The notes under the pieces: model-generated
Seen by the model: only the letters and a program-made list of their open reading frames with translations
Databases searched by the model: none
What the model was told of the DNA's origin: nothing
Shown: one piece after another, positions 1 through 12,200 of the stretch
Numbering within the stretch: position 1 is the stretch's first letter
Layout: each line of letters opens with the position of its first letter
Made by a program: the position numbers and the translations under genes
DNA from: Melanocharis versteri
Taxonomy: Eukaryota; Chordata; Aves; Passeriformes; Melanocharitidae
Direction: 5' to 3'
Assembly (NCBI GenBank): GCA_013397845.1
Contig: VZTG01005248.1
Span: 5,190,068 to 5,254,067 of the forward strand
Length of the DNA: 64,000 nucleotides

Positions 1-180
1 GGACACAGAATCCCTCATTCAACTTCCCTGCTGTTTTGTGAGGATGTACAGGCCAATTGTGATTCAAGAGCAAAAAGCCTGGCCCAACACTGAAACCAGC
101 CAGCCTGTCTACAGCTGCTGCACCTGTTGTATTCTGTCTTCTAACACATCTGACTGTTTTTTCAAATAAACATACCTTAC
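1..180 (-). other. MAPK12 intron 6 (partial)
   Basis: Starts with donor GTAAGG on the minus strand and runs off the left edge. Nothing else recognised. Confidence 0.85.
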
Positions 181-228
181 CTTCAATTCACAGTCTTCAT
201 TTACCGCCAAGTTTCCAGGCTTCAGATC
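181..228 (-). CDS. MAPK12: MAPK12 exon 6 (catalytic loop)
   Basis: A 48-base exon between GGCTGCAG and GTAAGG, encoding DLKPGNLAVNEDCELK. It supplies the catalytic Asp and Asn. Gly in KPGN distinguishes p38 gamma/delta from alpha/beta. It is the last MAPK12 exon in the window. Confidence 0.96.
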
Positions 229-3200
229 CTGCAGCCAGATTTTAAATGAATGTTATTTTTTTTTTATTTTACAGCAAGACAATAAAGTACTCTTTTTTGC
301 ATTCTTTCCTTCTTTCTTTCTGGTTTTATACTTTTTAAGTAACTATTTTGAATAGCAACAGGTAAAGTGATGTCATAACAAATAACACAAACAAGGACAC
401 AAACTTGCATATGTTTGGCTTTTTTCCAGTGTATTTTCCCCCCCAAGAAAAATGTTTGGGGTTTTTTTTCTGCTAGAAATCAGGAAAATACTTGCCAGTG
501 AAGGAATTCACTAATTTTTCTATGAGTGGGGTTCAGACATAGATTTGTTGCATTTAATACTAACACCACAAGGTTAACAATTCACATATATAGTCCTGGA
601 CTGTACATGTTGCATATCAAAATATGCATTATAAAGGTTCCTTACCCTGACAGACTTGGAAAGAGTACTGAGGGATGCACACAAGATTTTACATAAATCC
701 CTATGCCCTCTTCTGTGGAAAAAATCAATTCCCTAAGAAAGTCAATAGAACTGCAACATGAAAAAAGTATTCCCTTAAGTCTCTTAAGCCACCGTAAGGA
801 CTTCTAATGATCTTCCACAGTTGTAAAGTTTAGCAAATGGAAGAGTACTGGCAAGGGCTAAGACGATATTGCAACATCAGTGACTCAGACGTACATAGTT
901 AGAAATACATTTTCCTTCAGCTTTTTCAAACCTTTGTTTGATACACTTTAGCACAAGATCTTTAGAAGTATCTTCTCTCTGAACTTTTTAACAGGGATCC
1001 ACCTGTTTTATACAAAGATCTTAAAAGATCAGAGGGGCCTTGGAGAGAAACAATTTGGTGCAAAAAACCATAATGAAACCAAGAAGCTCAAGGGTCATCA
1101 AAAGGGTCCTTAGAAGAAGACTAAACAATGGTAAGTTTAGACCATGATCCCAACAGTTGCAAAACTAAAAATACAAATATCTTACATCATTTTGTCAGTT
1201 TGTGTAGTTTCCATGTCCAGCTTAAAGCTCCTATACAACATGTACTTTCTACGGTGCTCCTGATACTTTATTAAAAATGGACAGTTTCTACTGCTCTAAA
1301 GCAGTTTTGGGGGAAGATATGCTGCTTGGTACCACAAGGGCATCATTCAGAACTCCTTCTTCACAGTGCAGAAGTGATTTTAAGTGGACTTTAGATAGAA
1401 ACGGGATTCAAAAAAAACCAAATGCTTAATTTGTCTCAGAAAAAAATTGAGGTTCTGAAGTCTCTATAATTTTGGACAATTTTTTTTAGTTTCTACGGTT
1501 CCCCCAAAACTTTGAACACTAATACAATGTTTAAAGAAAACCTAAACATTGTTTTTAAAAGTTTAATCTTCATTTAAGAAAAAATACAGGAAAAACTCTT
1601 ATCCCTCTCAATTTAGACACTATTTGCTCTTGTGGAGACTTACAACTCAACTTCACAAAGTAATTTAGGAACCTCAAATCTAAGCTGTGTTCAGTGCAAC
1701 TTGAGTGCCCAGCTTACACTGACATAGCCATGCCACCTTTTGTTCCCATTGAAGAAGAAATCAAAGGCACTAACAAACTCAGAAAACCTACAAACAGAAT
1801 TTCAAGCATATTTATAAGCATGCCTATTCACAAACATCACCCACATTATCAAAATATGAACATCTTTCATGTTTTTCCACTTACCCTGTGAATTATGCCT
1901 GATGAATGAATATACTGTAAAAAGAGAAAGTATTTTTTTAGTTAAGGCCCTGACTTTTAAAAAGTTGCCTGGGGTAGGAGAGAAAGTACTTTTTCATGGT
2001 GCTAAAGTAAATTGAAACTAGAAAATGTTTATTTATTGCACAGAAGGTCCCTTTAGCTATGGTTTTAATGTTCAGACAATTATACTAGCATTTTGTCCTT
2101 TCCCTCTCCTAATAATGAGAAATCCCTAAATCAGTTTGAGTAGTACAACAGATCATATAGTCTTTCTCTAAGTCTTTCCATACATAAAATGTTGTTTTCA
2201 GTTTTTTTTGGCATATATATATATATGCATCAGAATGAAACATACTATTTTATATATCAGAAATGCTCTCCTGCAATAGGTGTCTCTGGTGTGCCATCAT
2301 AGTTTAGATTCATATGCTCCAGCAGCACTGACTTTTAAGAGATCATTAAGACTGGGATGAAGGCCAGCCAAGGTCTTATCTCAGAATTCTTGCTACATGC
2401 TTCAGTATTTCCTCAATGGAAAACGGAAAGGTCAAGCTGAAAGATATTCTCTTTACTTGAATATTTTCATCACCCATTCAGCGACCTATTTTAAGGGCTC
2501 ACAAAAGCCAAAACAACAAACTGAACACTCAGGCCTACTGAGTGATCAAATACAGATGTTTGAAGCCATGACTGTCACCAAATGCTCCCCACTGAGGTAT
2601 GCAGTTCCTCTCAGCAGCTGAATGATACCCTAGAAGAGACTATTTTCATCACAGTCAGTGAAGGGAACCTCTAGTAACTAGTTCAGATACAGGCATCTCT
2701 TGCAAAGATTGAAATGCAGAAAGTTGTTCTGAACTGAGGACATGGTTTGCAAGAGCAGTCTGGGATGTGCTAGTCCCTTCAGGTGTGGGGAATTGATCTG
2801 AAACCCTTACAGACCATACTAGTGATGCTAAGAAACACGAGAACAATAAAAGCTTTCAAATAAGAAGACTTGAGAAAAGATGAATAAGATGCAAATCCTC
2901 TAGCTTCATCTGAAGAATTTTCATTTTATTCCACCCTGAAGAATGGGAGAAGTGGCAATAGAGTCACCAGGAACTAGCTCCAATGTGCATTTCAGATTTT
3001 TGAACTTAAAACCCATATAACCTAAGCAGCACAAAAGATCCGCATTTAAGGTGCTGAGTTTTTAAAGCAGTGACTGAAAAAATCTCTGACAGTGAAGTTT
3101 TCCTCTCTTACACCCGACAGGCCGCTCCAGATGTGGTCTCAGGTTCTGAAAAGAGGGAGGGGGGGAAAAAGCCCCCATTTCCTTTAACCTTGTGCCTACA

Positions 3201-6200
3201 ACTTTACCAATCCAGCCCAGCCCAGGCTGCTGCATTGTCACACCACCAACTGCTGTGCCACAGCCCAGGCCTGTCTTGGTATCTGCAGGAGACCAGTTCC
3301 TGCTACAGATAACTTGCAGATTGGGCAAGGTTTAACATCACTCGTAGGAAGTGCCAAAGCCCTTCACAGGATTTCCTGGGGCTGACACAAGACATTGAGG
3401 GCACACGGCTGCTTCGCAGAATGTTGGCTGTAAAACCGCCACAGCAAACAAAAAACTACAAAATGTTTTATCTGTCATGGATGTGCATGAAGTGAATTGG
3501 GACGGGAGGAGGAGGAGGAAGTCTGTCAATTGTACATGGAGACCATATGTGCTTTTTTAAAACAAAACAAAAAAAACCCCAGAAATGTAACTGTAAATAG
3601 CTAAACTCCCAATAAATTAAGAAAAAGATGTCCTCTGTCACAGCTATCTTGATCAAGAATATCACATCTACTTGCATTCTAAATTACTGCAATGTCTTCT
3701 AACTGAAGCCTCTTGATTTTCCAGAACAGATGCTTAAAATATTCTACAGTCAGTTTTTGATGCTAAGACTGTACACAGTAAGGAAATAGCTTGGCAGACC
3801 CAGTCATCTGGCACCTAAGAACGTGGAATGTAGAAACAGGAATTAAAAGGTCTGCACCCTTCACAGTTTCAGTTAGTCTCACCTATTTCAGAAGAAGAGT
3901 GGTTTTGCTGGCATTCTCACCCCACTGAAGATTTTATGAGTGTTCACAGCACCAAGATCACGTTAACACTTAGGGGAAAGCTCCTATATTTTCTAAATGC
4001 TCCTCTTAACACAACATTACTGAGATTACATAAAATAACAGTTATTCCTGATCGTAATGTACACATCAGCCTTTCTGTAAGCTGAAATACTGGTGCTGTT
4101 CTGCAGTGTTTCTTTAACAATAGCAGTATTTTTTAACTGCATTTCATTATCTCCTGGCAGGTAGCAACACTGGAACTATGTCAGTATTCATTCAGAAGAT
4201 TTTCCATTTCTGTTCACTAGCCTTCTGAAGTGGGGTCCTGTTCTTACTGGTTCTACTCGCTAAACTGGCCATTTATTGACAGATTTTTCATTCTTAACAT
4301 GGTGAAACGATTCAGAACAGAGTAGACACGTCCTTCACACAATGTTATTACCACTTCACATGAAACATGAGTGAAGTGCCTTGGAGCACAGGAGCTCTGT
4401 GCATTATCCTAAAGACAATTTTTGGTAGCATGCATAAATCCTGGAATGCAAGCTTCAGATCATGCTACAAAGTCATCCAACAATCATCTACATTTTAAGC
4501 ATTCTTTTCAGTACATGTAATCTCTACACAAAATTAAAAGCTAATCAAAAGGGAATTAGCAAAGACTCAGGAGAATGTATTCTAGGCAACACACAAAATG
4601 AAAACGAAAAGCATCTCGTCAGGGAAGTAAAAACTGAAGAGGAAATGAGTCAGAGGGGGAAGGGAAAGCAGAGAAGCAGAAAAAATCCAGCATAAATGTG
4701 AACAAAAGGCAGAAAGCACAGATGAGAAAAGGAGAGAACTAGAGTAGGTAAATCTTACCATAAGTATGGCAAAAGAAGCTTGAACAGCTGTCTGTATGGC
4801 CCAAGAGCTGCCTGTCCCTTCTCAAGCACTATGAATAAAGAGAGAGGACTGACAGCCACCTTCCTAGACCTCTATGAACAGGAGCCCAGTTGGCATTGCT
4901 GCAGAAGCAATGAAAGCTTCAAGACTGAAAGCTCCAATCTCTTTCCACCTACATATACAGACATTTATGTTTAGCTTGCCTTCTGTACTCTTTGACAATA
5001 CACAGCTTTTCTGTCAAACAACAACAAAAGAGAAATTATGAAAGCCCTTCCAGGATGCAAGCTCACACTTAAGTAAAATTTAATGCCAGACTAAGGCCCG
5101 ACTAGGAAACAGACAAAGGAGAGGCACGTCACTGTTTTTAAGTGGTGTCACATCACATTGAATTCAGATAAATCACAAGGCTCACCAAAGAAAGAAAATT
5201 AATATTTCATTCTCTGTAGAAAAAAGACAGTAAAGTGATAAGAACTGACAAAAAAGAACTGTACAGACTTGCAGAGCAAAGGCTGAAGAATTTATACAAA
5301 TCTTCATGAACTCAGAATGAACTTTCTCTTGGCCTCAATTTATACATGTTTTTTAAAATGAAGCCTGTTGAGCACTTTGTATACAAGCAATTCAGAACCA
5401 CCCTACAGATATAATGTAGAAATGAAGCCTGCAAGGAAATAACCGGGGGGCTTAGCAAAAATCTCCCTTATCCCTTCACAATACATCAGTCATGCAGTTT
5501 TCCTACATGCATTTAACTGTCACATGTAAACAGCAGAATATGCAATGTGACAAAAATGATGAACAGCCTTCTTCCCTTTGACCAGACATGAATTCAGATA
5601 CCATAAAGTTCTTATATACTTTACAAAGGACAAATGCATATTGTGGGTTACATCTTTAACACCAAAAAAAACCCCTTCAGAATAGAGTCCATCAAAGTTA
5701 AAAGGTGAAAAACAAAGTCATCATACAAATGAGAGGCTAAGCTTGAGCAGCTGAATGAGTTTTACCACAAAGATCTACAGAGTGGCATACTCCTCCTTCC
5801 CAGGTGTTGCAAGCATTTTTCCCTTATAATGCCATAATTCCCTTATAATGCCTGAGTGCTAGCTAAGTGTATATTTGTTCCCCATGCCCCGTCAAAAAAG
5901 CAATCCAAGTAAACACAGATGGGCTGGCTTTAACCCAGATACAGTAGACCTTAAAAAGTACAAGATTTTCATGCAAGACTTGGCTAACCCTTTCTTAAAC
6001 AGCTAATTTACTGATATCTGTAAAAGAATAAACAAATTAGTGACTCATTTTCTTTTTCCTCTGCATGCTAGCAACACTGCTTCCAGCTTAACACACTTCC
6101 TAGCGCAGACAGGGCTGCAAGAATGTGCCTCAAACACTGGACCACTCCTATTTCTTAAAAATATTTCCAGCTAGGTGTGTGTATTTCTGGCTGAAATGGT

Positions 6201-9200
6201 TCAACGAGAATCCAAAATTTAATGGAACAGATACAGTAAAGACTGTTCTCCAGAGCTTGCTATGTAATAAGAAATGACAAAACAGTCTAATAGCTGAATA
6301 GTATTTTTTTTACTGCTGGTAATTTTGAGGCAAGTACAGTTGTGCTCTCAAACACACGGGGTAAGAAACTATTCAGGCAAACCACTTGTTACAGAGGATC
6401 TATCACAGTTACTTTCTCAGCATCCCTGCTGGCTGCTGGTCACCATGTAACTGCTTTTATTTTCATGTCCCTCCCAAAGTAGAGAGTCCTTCATGAACTC
6501 TTCCAGCGCGCGCTCTTCACACAGGATGCAGTCCTTCCGGAGAGGAGTGCTCCAGTGTGGGTCCCCCATGGGCCACAGGTCTTGCCACAAAACCTGCCAG
6601 AGGCCTGCTCCAGCACCGGCTCTCTGTGGGCTGCAGCTTCATTTAGAGCACATCCCCGGGCCCCAGCACGGGGTCCTCCATGGCAGCTCTGTGGATATCT
6701 GCTCTGCTGTGGTCCTCCATGGGTTGCAGAGGAGCAACCTGTGCCACCATGGTCTTCATGACCTGCAGGGAAATCTCTACTGCAGCATCTTCTCCCCCTC
6801 TATCCTCACTGAGCCTGGTGCCTACAGGGTTGTTTCACAATTTCTCACTGCCCTCTCACAGCTACTGCACAGCATTTCTTTATCTCTCCTTAAATCTATT
6901 AGAGGTTCCATGAATACTGCTAATGGGCTCAGCTTTAGCTGGCAGTGGGTCTGCCTTGGAGCCAGCTGGAACTTTGTTCAACATGGAGGCAGTTCTGGCG
7001 TCTTCTCAGAGAAGCCACCCCTGCAGCCTTCACTAACAAACCATCCCTGCCACAAACCTGCCCAATACATCCTCTTAAATTCCTGCTCTGTTTTCTTCCC
7101 ATGTAGGTCAACCACACACAGTTGCTCCCTTTGTCTTCCACATTTACTGATCCAACAGACCTCACTGTCAACCTTTGGGGCCACGAGATCTGCTCTGTCG
7201 GCCTCTGTCAGATAATGTACGTCACTAGGACCAAAATATGTTTCTAAGCCATTTCAAGCCATTTCACTGGAATTAAATTAATTATTCATCCTTCCCACTA
7301 CACTCAACCTAAGCTAATTATTTACAGTTCATATACTGCTTGCCTGTAAAGTTAGCACAAATTATGTTTTTCATCCCTGGTGAATAGCATGGCTCTCCTG
7401 GAAACCTGCTTCCCAGACAGTTACCTGCAACTTAAACAGACCACTCCACTTACACAGTCCTTGAGAGAACACTTACTAGGACATGGCTTTCTGACTAGGG
7501 AACTAATTACAAAACCGAAATCTGAACTCCACATTCAAAGTCCAGATTAGAGGTGAATTCCCTCCAGTTTAAATAAAACCAATTTCCCCAAACCTGGCTT
7601 TAGTTTACCTGACTTTAGCTCCTGCATTTGTAAAATGGGAATTATAGCACTCAAATGCACAACTGTAGAACACAAAGGATAATTACTTAGCATATGTAAA
7701 AGGCTATGCGAGCAAAAATACTACTAAAATACTACTACTAAAATAAGAACACAAAACCCAGGGTAGGGTCAAAGAGAAATCAATAATGCAGGACTCAACA
7801 AAATATTATACTTATTACATTTTGTGATTGGAGTAGAACAATTTACTTGCCCTTCTGCATCTGTTAAGTGCTGAGAGACAACAGAATTGTGGTTCTGCTG
7901 TTCCTGATGCTCTTGTCCAGGCACAGTACGCTGTCCTGCTATATTAATTATTCTTTAATAGTGTTTGGCAATGCAAGTATAGATCTGGATGAATCTGCAT
8001 CCTGATGGATGTGCCAGACTTCCCTGTATCAAAATCAGGTCTGTATTTCCACTGCACAAGCACCTCCCTACACTGACTTCACTTATCTGTACAAGCACAG
8101 AGGGAATTCTGCCCATGCATTGTGTGTTGCAGGCACAAGACCGCAAAACGAAAATTGTACAGGGCCAGCAGCAGCCAAGGAACGACATTTAATTTAAGAC
8201 AGTGCCATTCTACAGCCTCCTTACACCATGTGTCTCCAGAGAAGCAAAGGAATTAAACAGCCATCACTGCAGGAGAGCCTGGATAAAGCCTGCAGACCTT
8301 GGTCAAAGTTTTTCTTCGCTTGGAATTGTGTCACCAAAAGAAAAAAGTAGTAAGTAGCCTTTTTATGACCAACAGCTGTGTATACTCAGAAGGTAAACAC
8401 AGTAATTTAAGAACTGTAGTACTAATCTAGACCAAGAATAATTTTCACATCACATTAATATAGGTCATACATAAAACCAGGGAGCTTAAGGAATATCTTC
8501 TTTTTGTGTTGTAAGACCATGAACTTCATTATACACAGTCCAATTTTTAAAAGCCAAACAGAAGAAAAAAGGAGTAGCAATAATAAGCAGTATTTAGCAA
8601 AAGATGAGGAAGAAAAACAAACGAAGTATATGACAGCTAATACATTTAGAATCATTCTTGTGAGAGTCAGTAAAATTCAAGATTATGCTGTTTTGCTATA
8701 GCTGTAAGCTCTGCATTCCACAGAAGTACAATATCTAAGAGATTAAAGAGAGATGAATATAAGCATTATTTCTGAGAAAGAATGAAGGATTAACAGTCAG
8801 GCTTACTATCTGAAAAGAATAAGAAAATCATGAACAAGCACAACAACTAACTTACAGATGCCATTTGGTTATACCTTTTATTTAAGAAAATGATACATTG
8901 AAATCATTATTCTTCCCAAGACTTACTGGGAGAGCTACAAGATGAAGCTTTCCTACACAGTTCAAAACTAGACAAATCTGCGTGGTCCCTTAAAGTCCTT
9001 TATGAATCCTTTCCTAATTTCACCATATAAAACATCAGCACACAATAAAAACAGATGCTAGAAGTCAAGATCAAGCAAAGGTGGCAGAAGGCAAGAACTC
9101 TTAGTGAAACCGAAACATAAAAAAGCATACATGAGGTGGAAGCAGAGTCAGGTCACCCTGCAGGAACGTGGAGATACTGCCCAAGCGTGCAGAGATGGAA

Positions 9201-12200
9201 TTTGGAAAGGCAAAGCCCTCTTGTCCTGAACCTGGTAAGAGACACAAAGGTCAACATGAAGGGCTTCTACATGCAAACTGGGAGCAAAAACAAAACTAGG
9301 GAAAACACAGGCAACTGCACCAGGGGCATGAAAAAGCCAAGGTACTCAATGCCCTTTTTGCATCCATCTTTACTGGTAACATTTGCCATATCATAGGTCC
9401 CTGAAACTGCTGGAAAAGTCTGGAGCAAGGAAGACTTAACCCTCAGTGGAGGAGGATCAGACAGGGAACATCTAAACAAACACAAATTTAACATTTGAAC
9501 AAACACCCTGATGGGATGCACTCAGGAATTCTAAGGGAAGTCGGCCAATATCATTGTGAGGCCACTTAATAGTATGTGAAAGGTGATGGTGGTCAGGAGA
9601 CGTTCCTTATGATGATAAGAAAACAAATACTGCTCACGTCTTCAAAAGGGTAAGGAAGAAGAGGATCAAGGAAGGCCAGTCAGCTGCACCTCACTTTCTG
9701 GGAATGTAATAAGCAAGTAATTCGGGAAACCATTTCCAAACACTACAAGGACAAAGAACTGATTGGCAGCAGTCAACATGGATTTACAGAAGAAAATCAC
9801 ACCTGATAGCCTGTTAGCCTTCTATGATAAGACAACTGGCTTGGTGGATGACAGGAGGGCAGACAGTGTTGCTTACCCTGACTCCAGCAAGGCTTTTGAA
9901 ACTCTATCAGAACACCCTGAGAGACAGTGGAAGTGGGAGTTAAATTAATGGACAGTGACCAAACTACCTGGATCAAAGTTGACTAAACTGCCTTGATCGA
10001 AGGGTTGTGATCAGTGGCAGGAAGTCCAGCTGGAGGCCCATCACCAGCAGCGTCCCCCTTACAGTTAGTACTGAAGTCAGTCCTGTTTAACATCTTCCTT
10101 ACTGACCTGGATGATGGGACAGAGGGCTCCCTCAGCAACTCAGCAAAGGATGCAGAACTAAGAATAATGTTGACACACCAGATGATTGTGCTGCCATTTA
10201 GTGAGACCTCCACAGGCTAAGGAAATGGGCTGACAGGAACCCACCAAAGTCCAACAAAATCCTGGGAGGGAATAACTCCATGTGCCAGGCAAGGCTGGAG
10301 GTTGACCAGTATGGCAGAAAAGGGCCTGTGCCCCTGCACCAAAGACAACCAAAAGCCTCATGCATTAGGCAGAGGATTGCCAGCAACCTGAAGGAGGTGA
10401 TCCCTCCCCTTTCCTCAGCTCTGGTGAGACACACCTGGGGTGCTGTGCTCAGCTGTGGGCTTCCCAGTCAAAGAGACACTGAAGCAAACCCAGTGAAGCT
10501 TCGTGATGATGATTATGGGACTGGAGCATCTAATGTAAGATGAGAAACTGAGAGAGCCAGGATTTTTTAGCTGTAAAAATATACTTTGTATAATAAATTA
10601 ATATAATGTTTTATATTTAATACATGTTCTTTTATTATACTAGGTGAGATAAATTTTATCCTGCTATTAAATTATAAGTATTTATCGTTCTCCATAACAG
10701 TTTACTAGGAAAAGACTGTGAAATCAAAATAGTAGTAGAACTGGCAAACCTTTAAGCCTTTCAACATCTGATATACCAGGAACTGGATTCGATCTTCAGT
10801 TAGTTTCTCATGCTTCATTATCTTACTCAAGTCTGTTCCCATAAATGGCATGACAAGGTAGCTTAAAATTAAACAAAAAAAAGGGAAAAAAACCAAACAG
10901 ATTAACTTGATTAACTTTGTCACATAAATTTAAACATAATTGTATGGTATAGTTCAATCACAATATTAAATTATAGATCATTCCATTTACCAAACAATTC
11001 CTTCATCATCCTCCTACCCTCCAAGCCTATCTGTTTCTATATGATTGCCATACAGAAGCATTGCCCAGTTCTGTCACTGATTATGGAAATTTGCTAGTTA
11101 TCAGAACCAGCTTGGAAAGAAACTAATAAAAAGCCTCATGAAGACAGCTACACAGAAAACTACGACATTCATGCAAGGCAAGGTATCTCACAGTCATGAC
11201 CACCCCATTGAAGTAACAAAATCTGGAGGATGATTTAGGGTCTCATTTACAACACAGTGCTTCAATGCCCATCAAATACATGTGCATTCTATTACATATG
11301 CTGTATAAAATGCCAGCACAATAGACAATATCAACAACATTCCTTTTGGCTCAACAATCAATATGAACACATGCTCCATGTTTTCTGTACTTCATTTTCT
11401 AAGTTTTTCTGTCAGATAGCTTTCTTTGTTAACATATTAATACACAAAGTTGTTTAGGAAACATAATTACACTAGATGAAATACAGAACAGTTCTACTAA
11501 CGCAGGAAACCTACATTAAGCCCAAAAGGATTTCTGACCACTGTTTCTCTAGTGACTCTAATTCACAAGAATTGCAGCAGTAAACAAATAAAACGGCAGA
11601 CATGTTAAACACCTTGTGTCAGAGATGCCACCAAAAAGTCAGGGAGATGTGGTAGAAACAACCTGTTTCTGGTGCTGCTTGGACCACTGGCTGGGAAAAC
11701 GGTCACGGGGCACAACAGACCACAATGCAGATAAACACTAAAAACTTCAGCAGCATCAGCACTTTTTAATTGATCCTTGAATTAGGATGGATCCCACTGA
11801 GATGTGCCACATAGCAGGGATAACTTTCAGCCTACCTGATTGGGTTAAGAATTGTCCCACCGTTTGAGCAACCTGGGCTTTAGGGTAAGAAATCAGTACT
11901 TTGAAGGTGGATTAGGGAATTCACCAAACTGCCATTTACTAAGGGCTGAAAGAAGTACACACCTTGTAAGACAGGAAACTGGTTCTAATGACAGTCTGAA
12001 AACTCCAGCCCACCAAAGTTGCACATAAGAGTAATATTAACATGAAACTCTGAAAGAAAAAGTCCATGAAGCAACAATTTTTAAATTCTCTATTTAAAAA
12101 GCAACAACCTTTCCTTCCGCAGAAGCAGCAATGATCTGCTCCAAAACACAAACAATTTGGAACTTACAAGTCATTAAACTTCTCCAGTGTTACATCTGGT

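Larger units (their letters stand above)
1915..10749 (-). other. MAPK12 intron 4
   Basis: An 8.8 kb intron containing the LTR-like repeat (about 6480-7080) and the CR1 fragment (about 9130-10555). There is an AT dinucleotide palindrome at 2211-2228 and a 13-base direct repeat near 5821 and 5840. The rest is unique-looking AT-rich sequence with only short chance ORFs. Confidence 0.8.

Noticed and set aside
2211..2228. Palindromic AT repeat as a cruciform or regulatory site
   Set aside because: It is a short (AT)n microsatellite, and any such repeat is palindromic.
6493..7215. 240-codon plus-strand open frame
   Set aside because: It lies across an interspersed LTR-like repeat in an intron, has Cys/His/Ser-rich low-information content and shows no domain.
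9763..10543. Plus-strand frames with reverse-transcriptase-like segments as host genes
   Set aside because: They are pieces of a degenerate CR1 ORF2 broken by stops and deletions.
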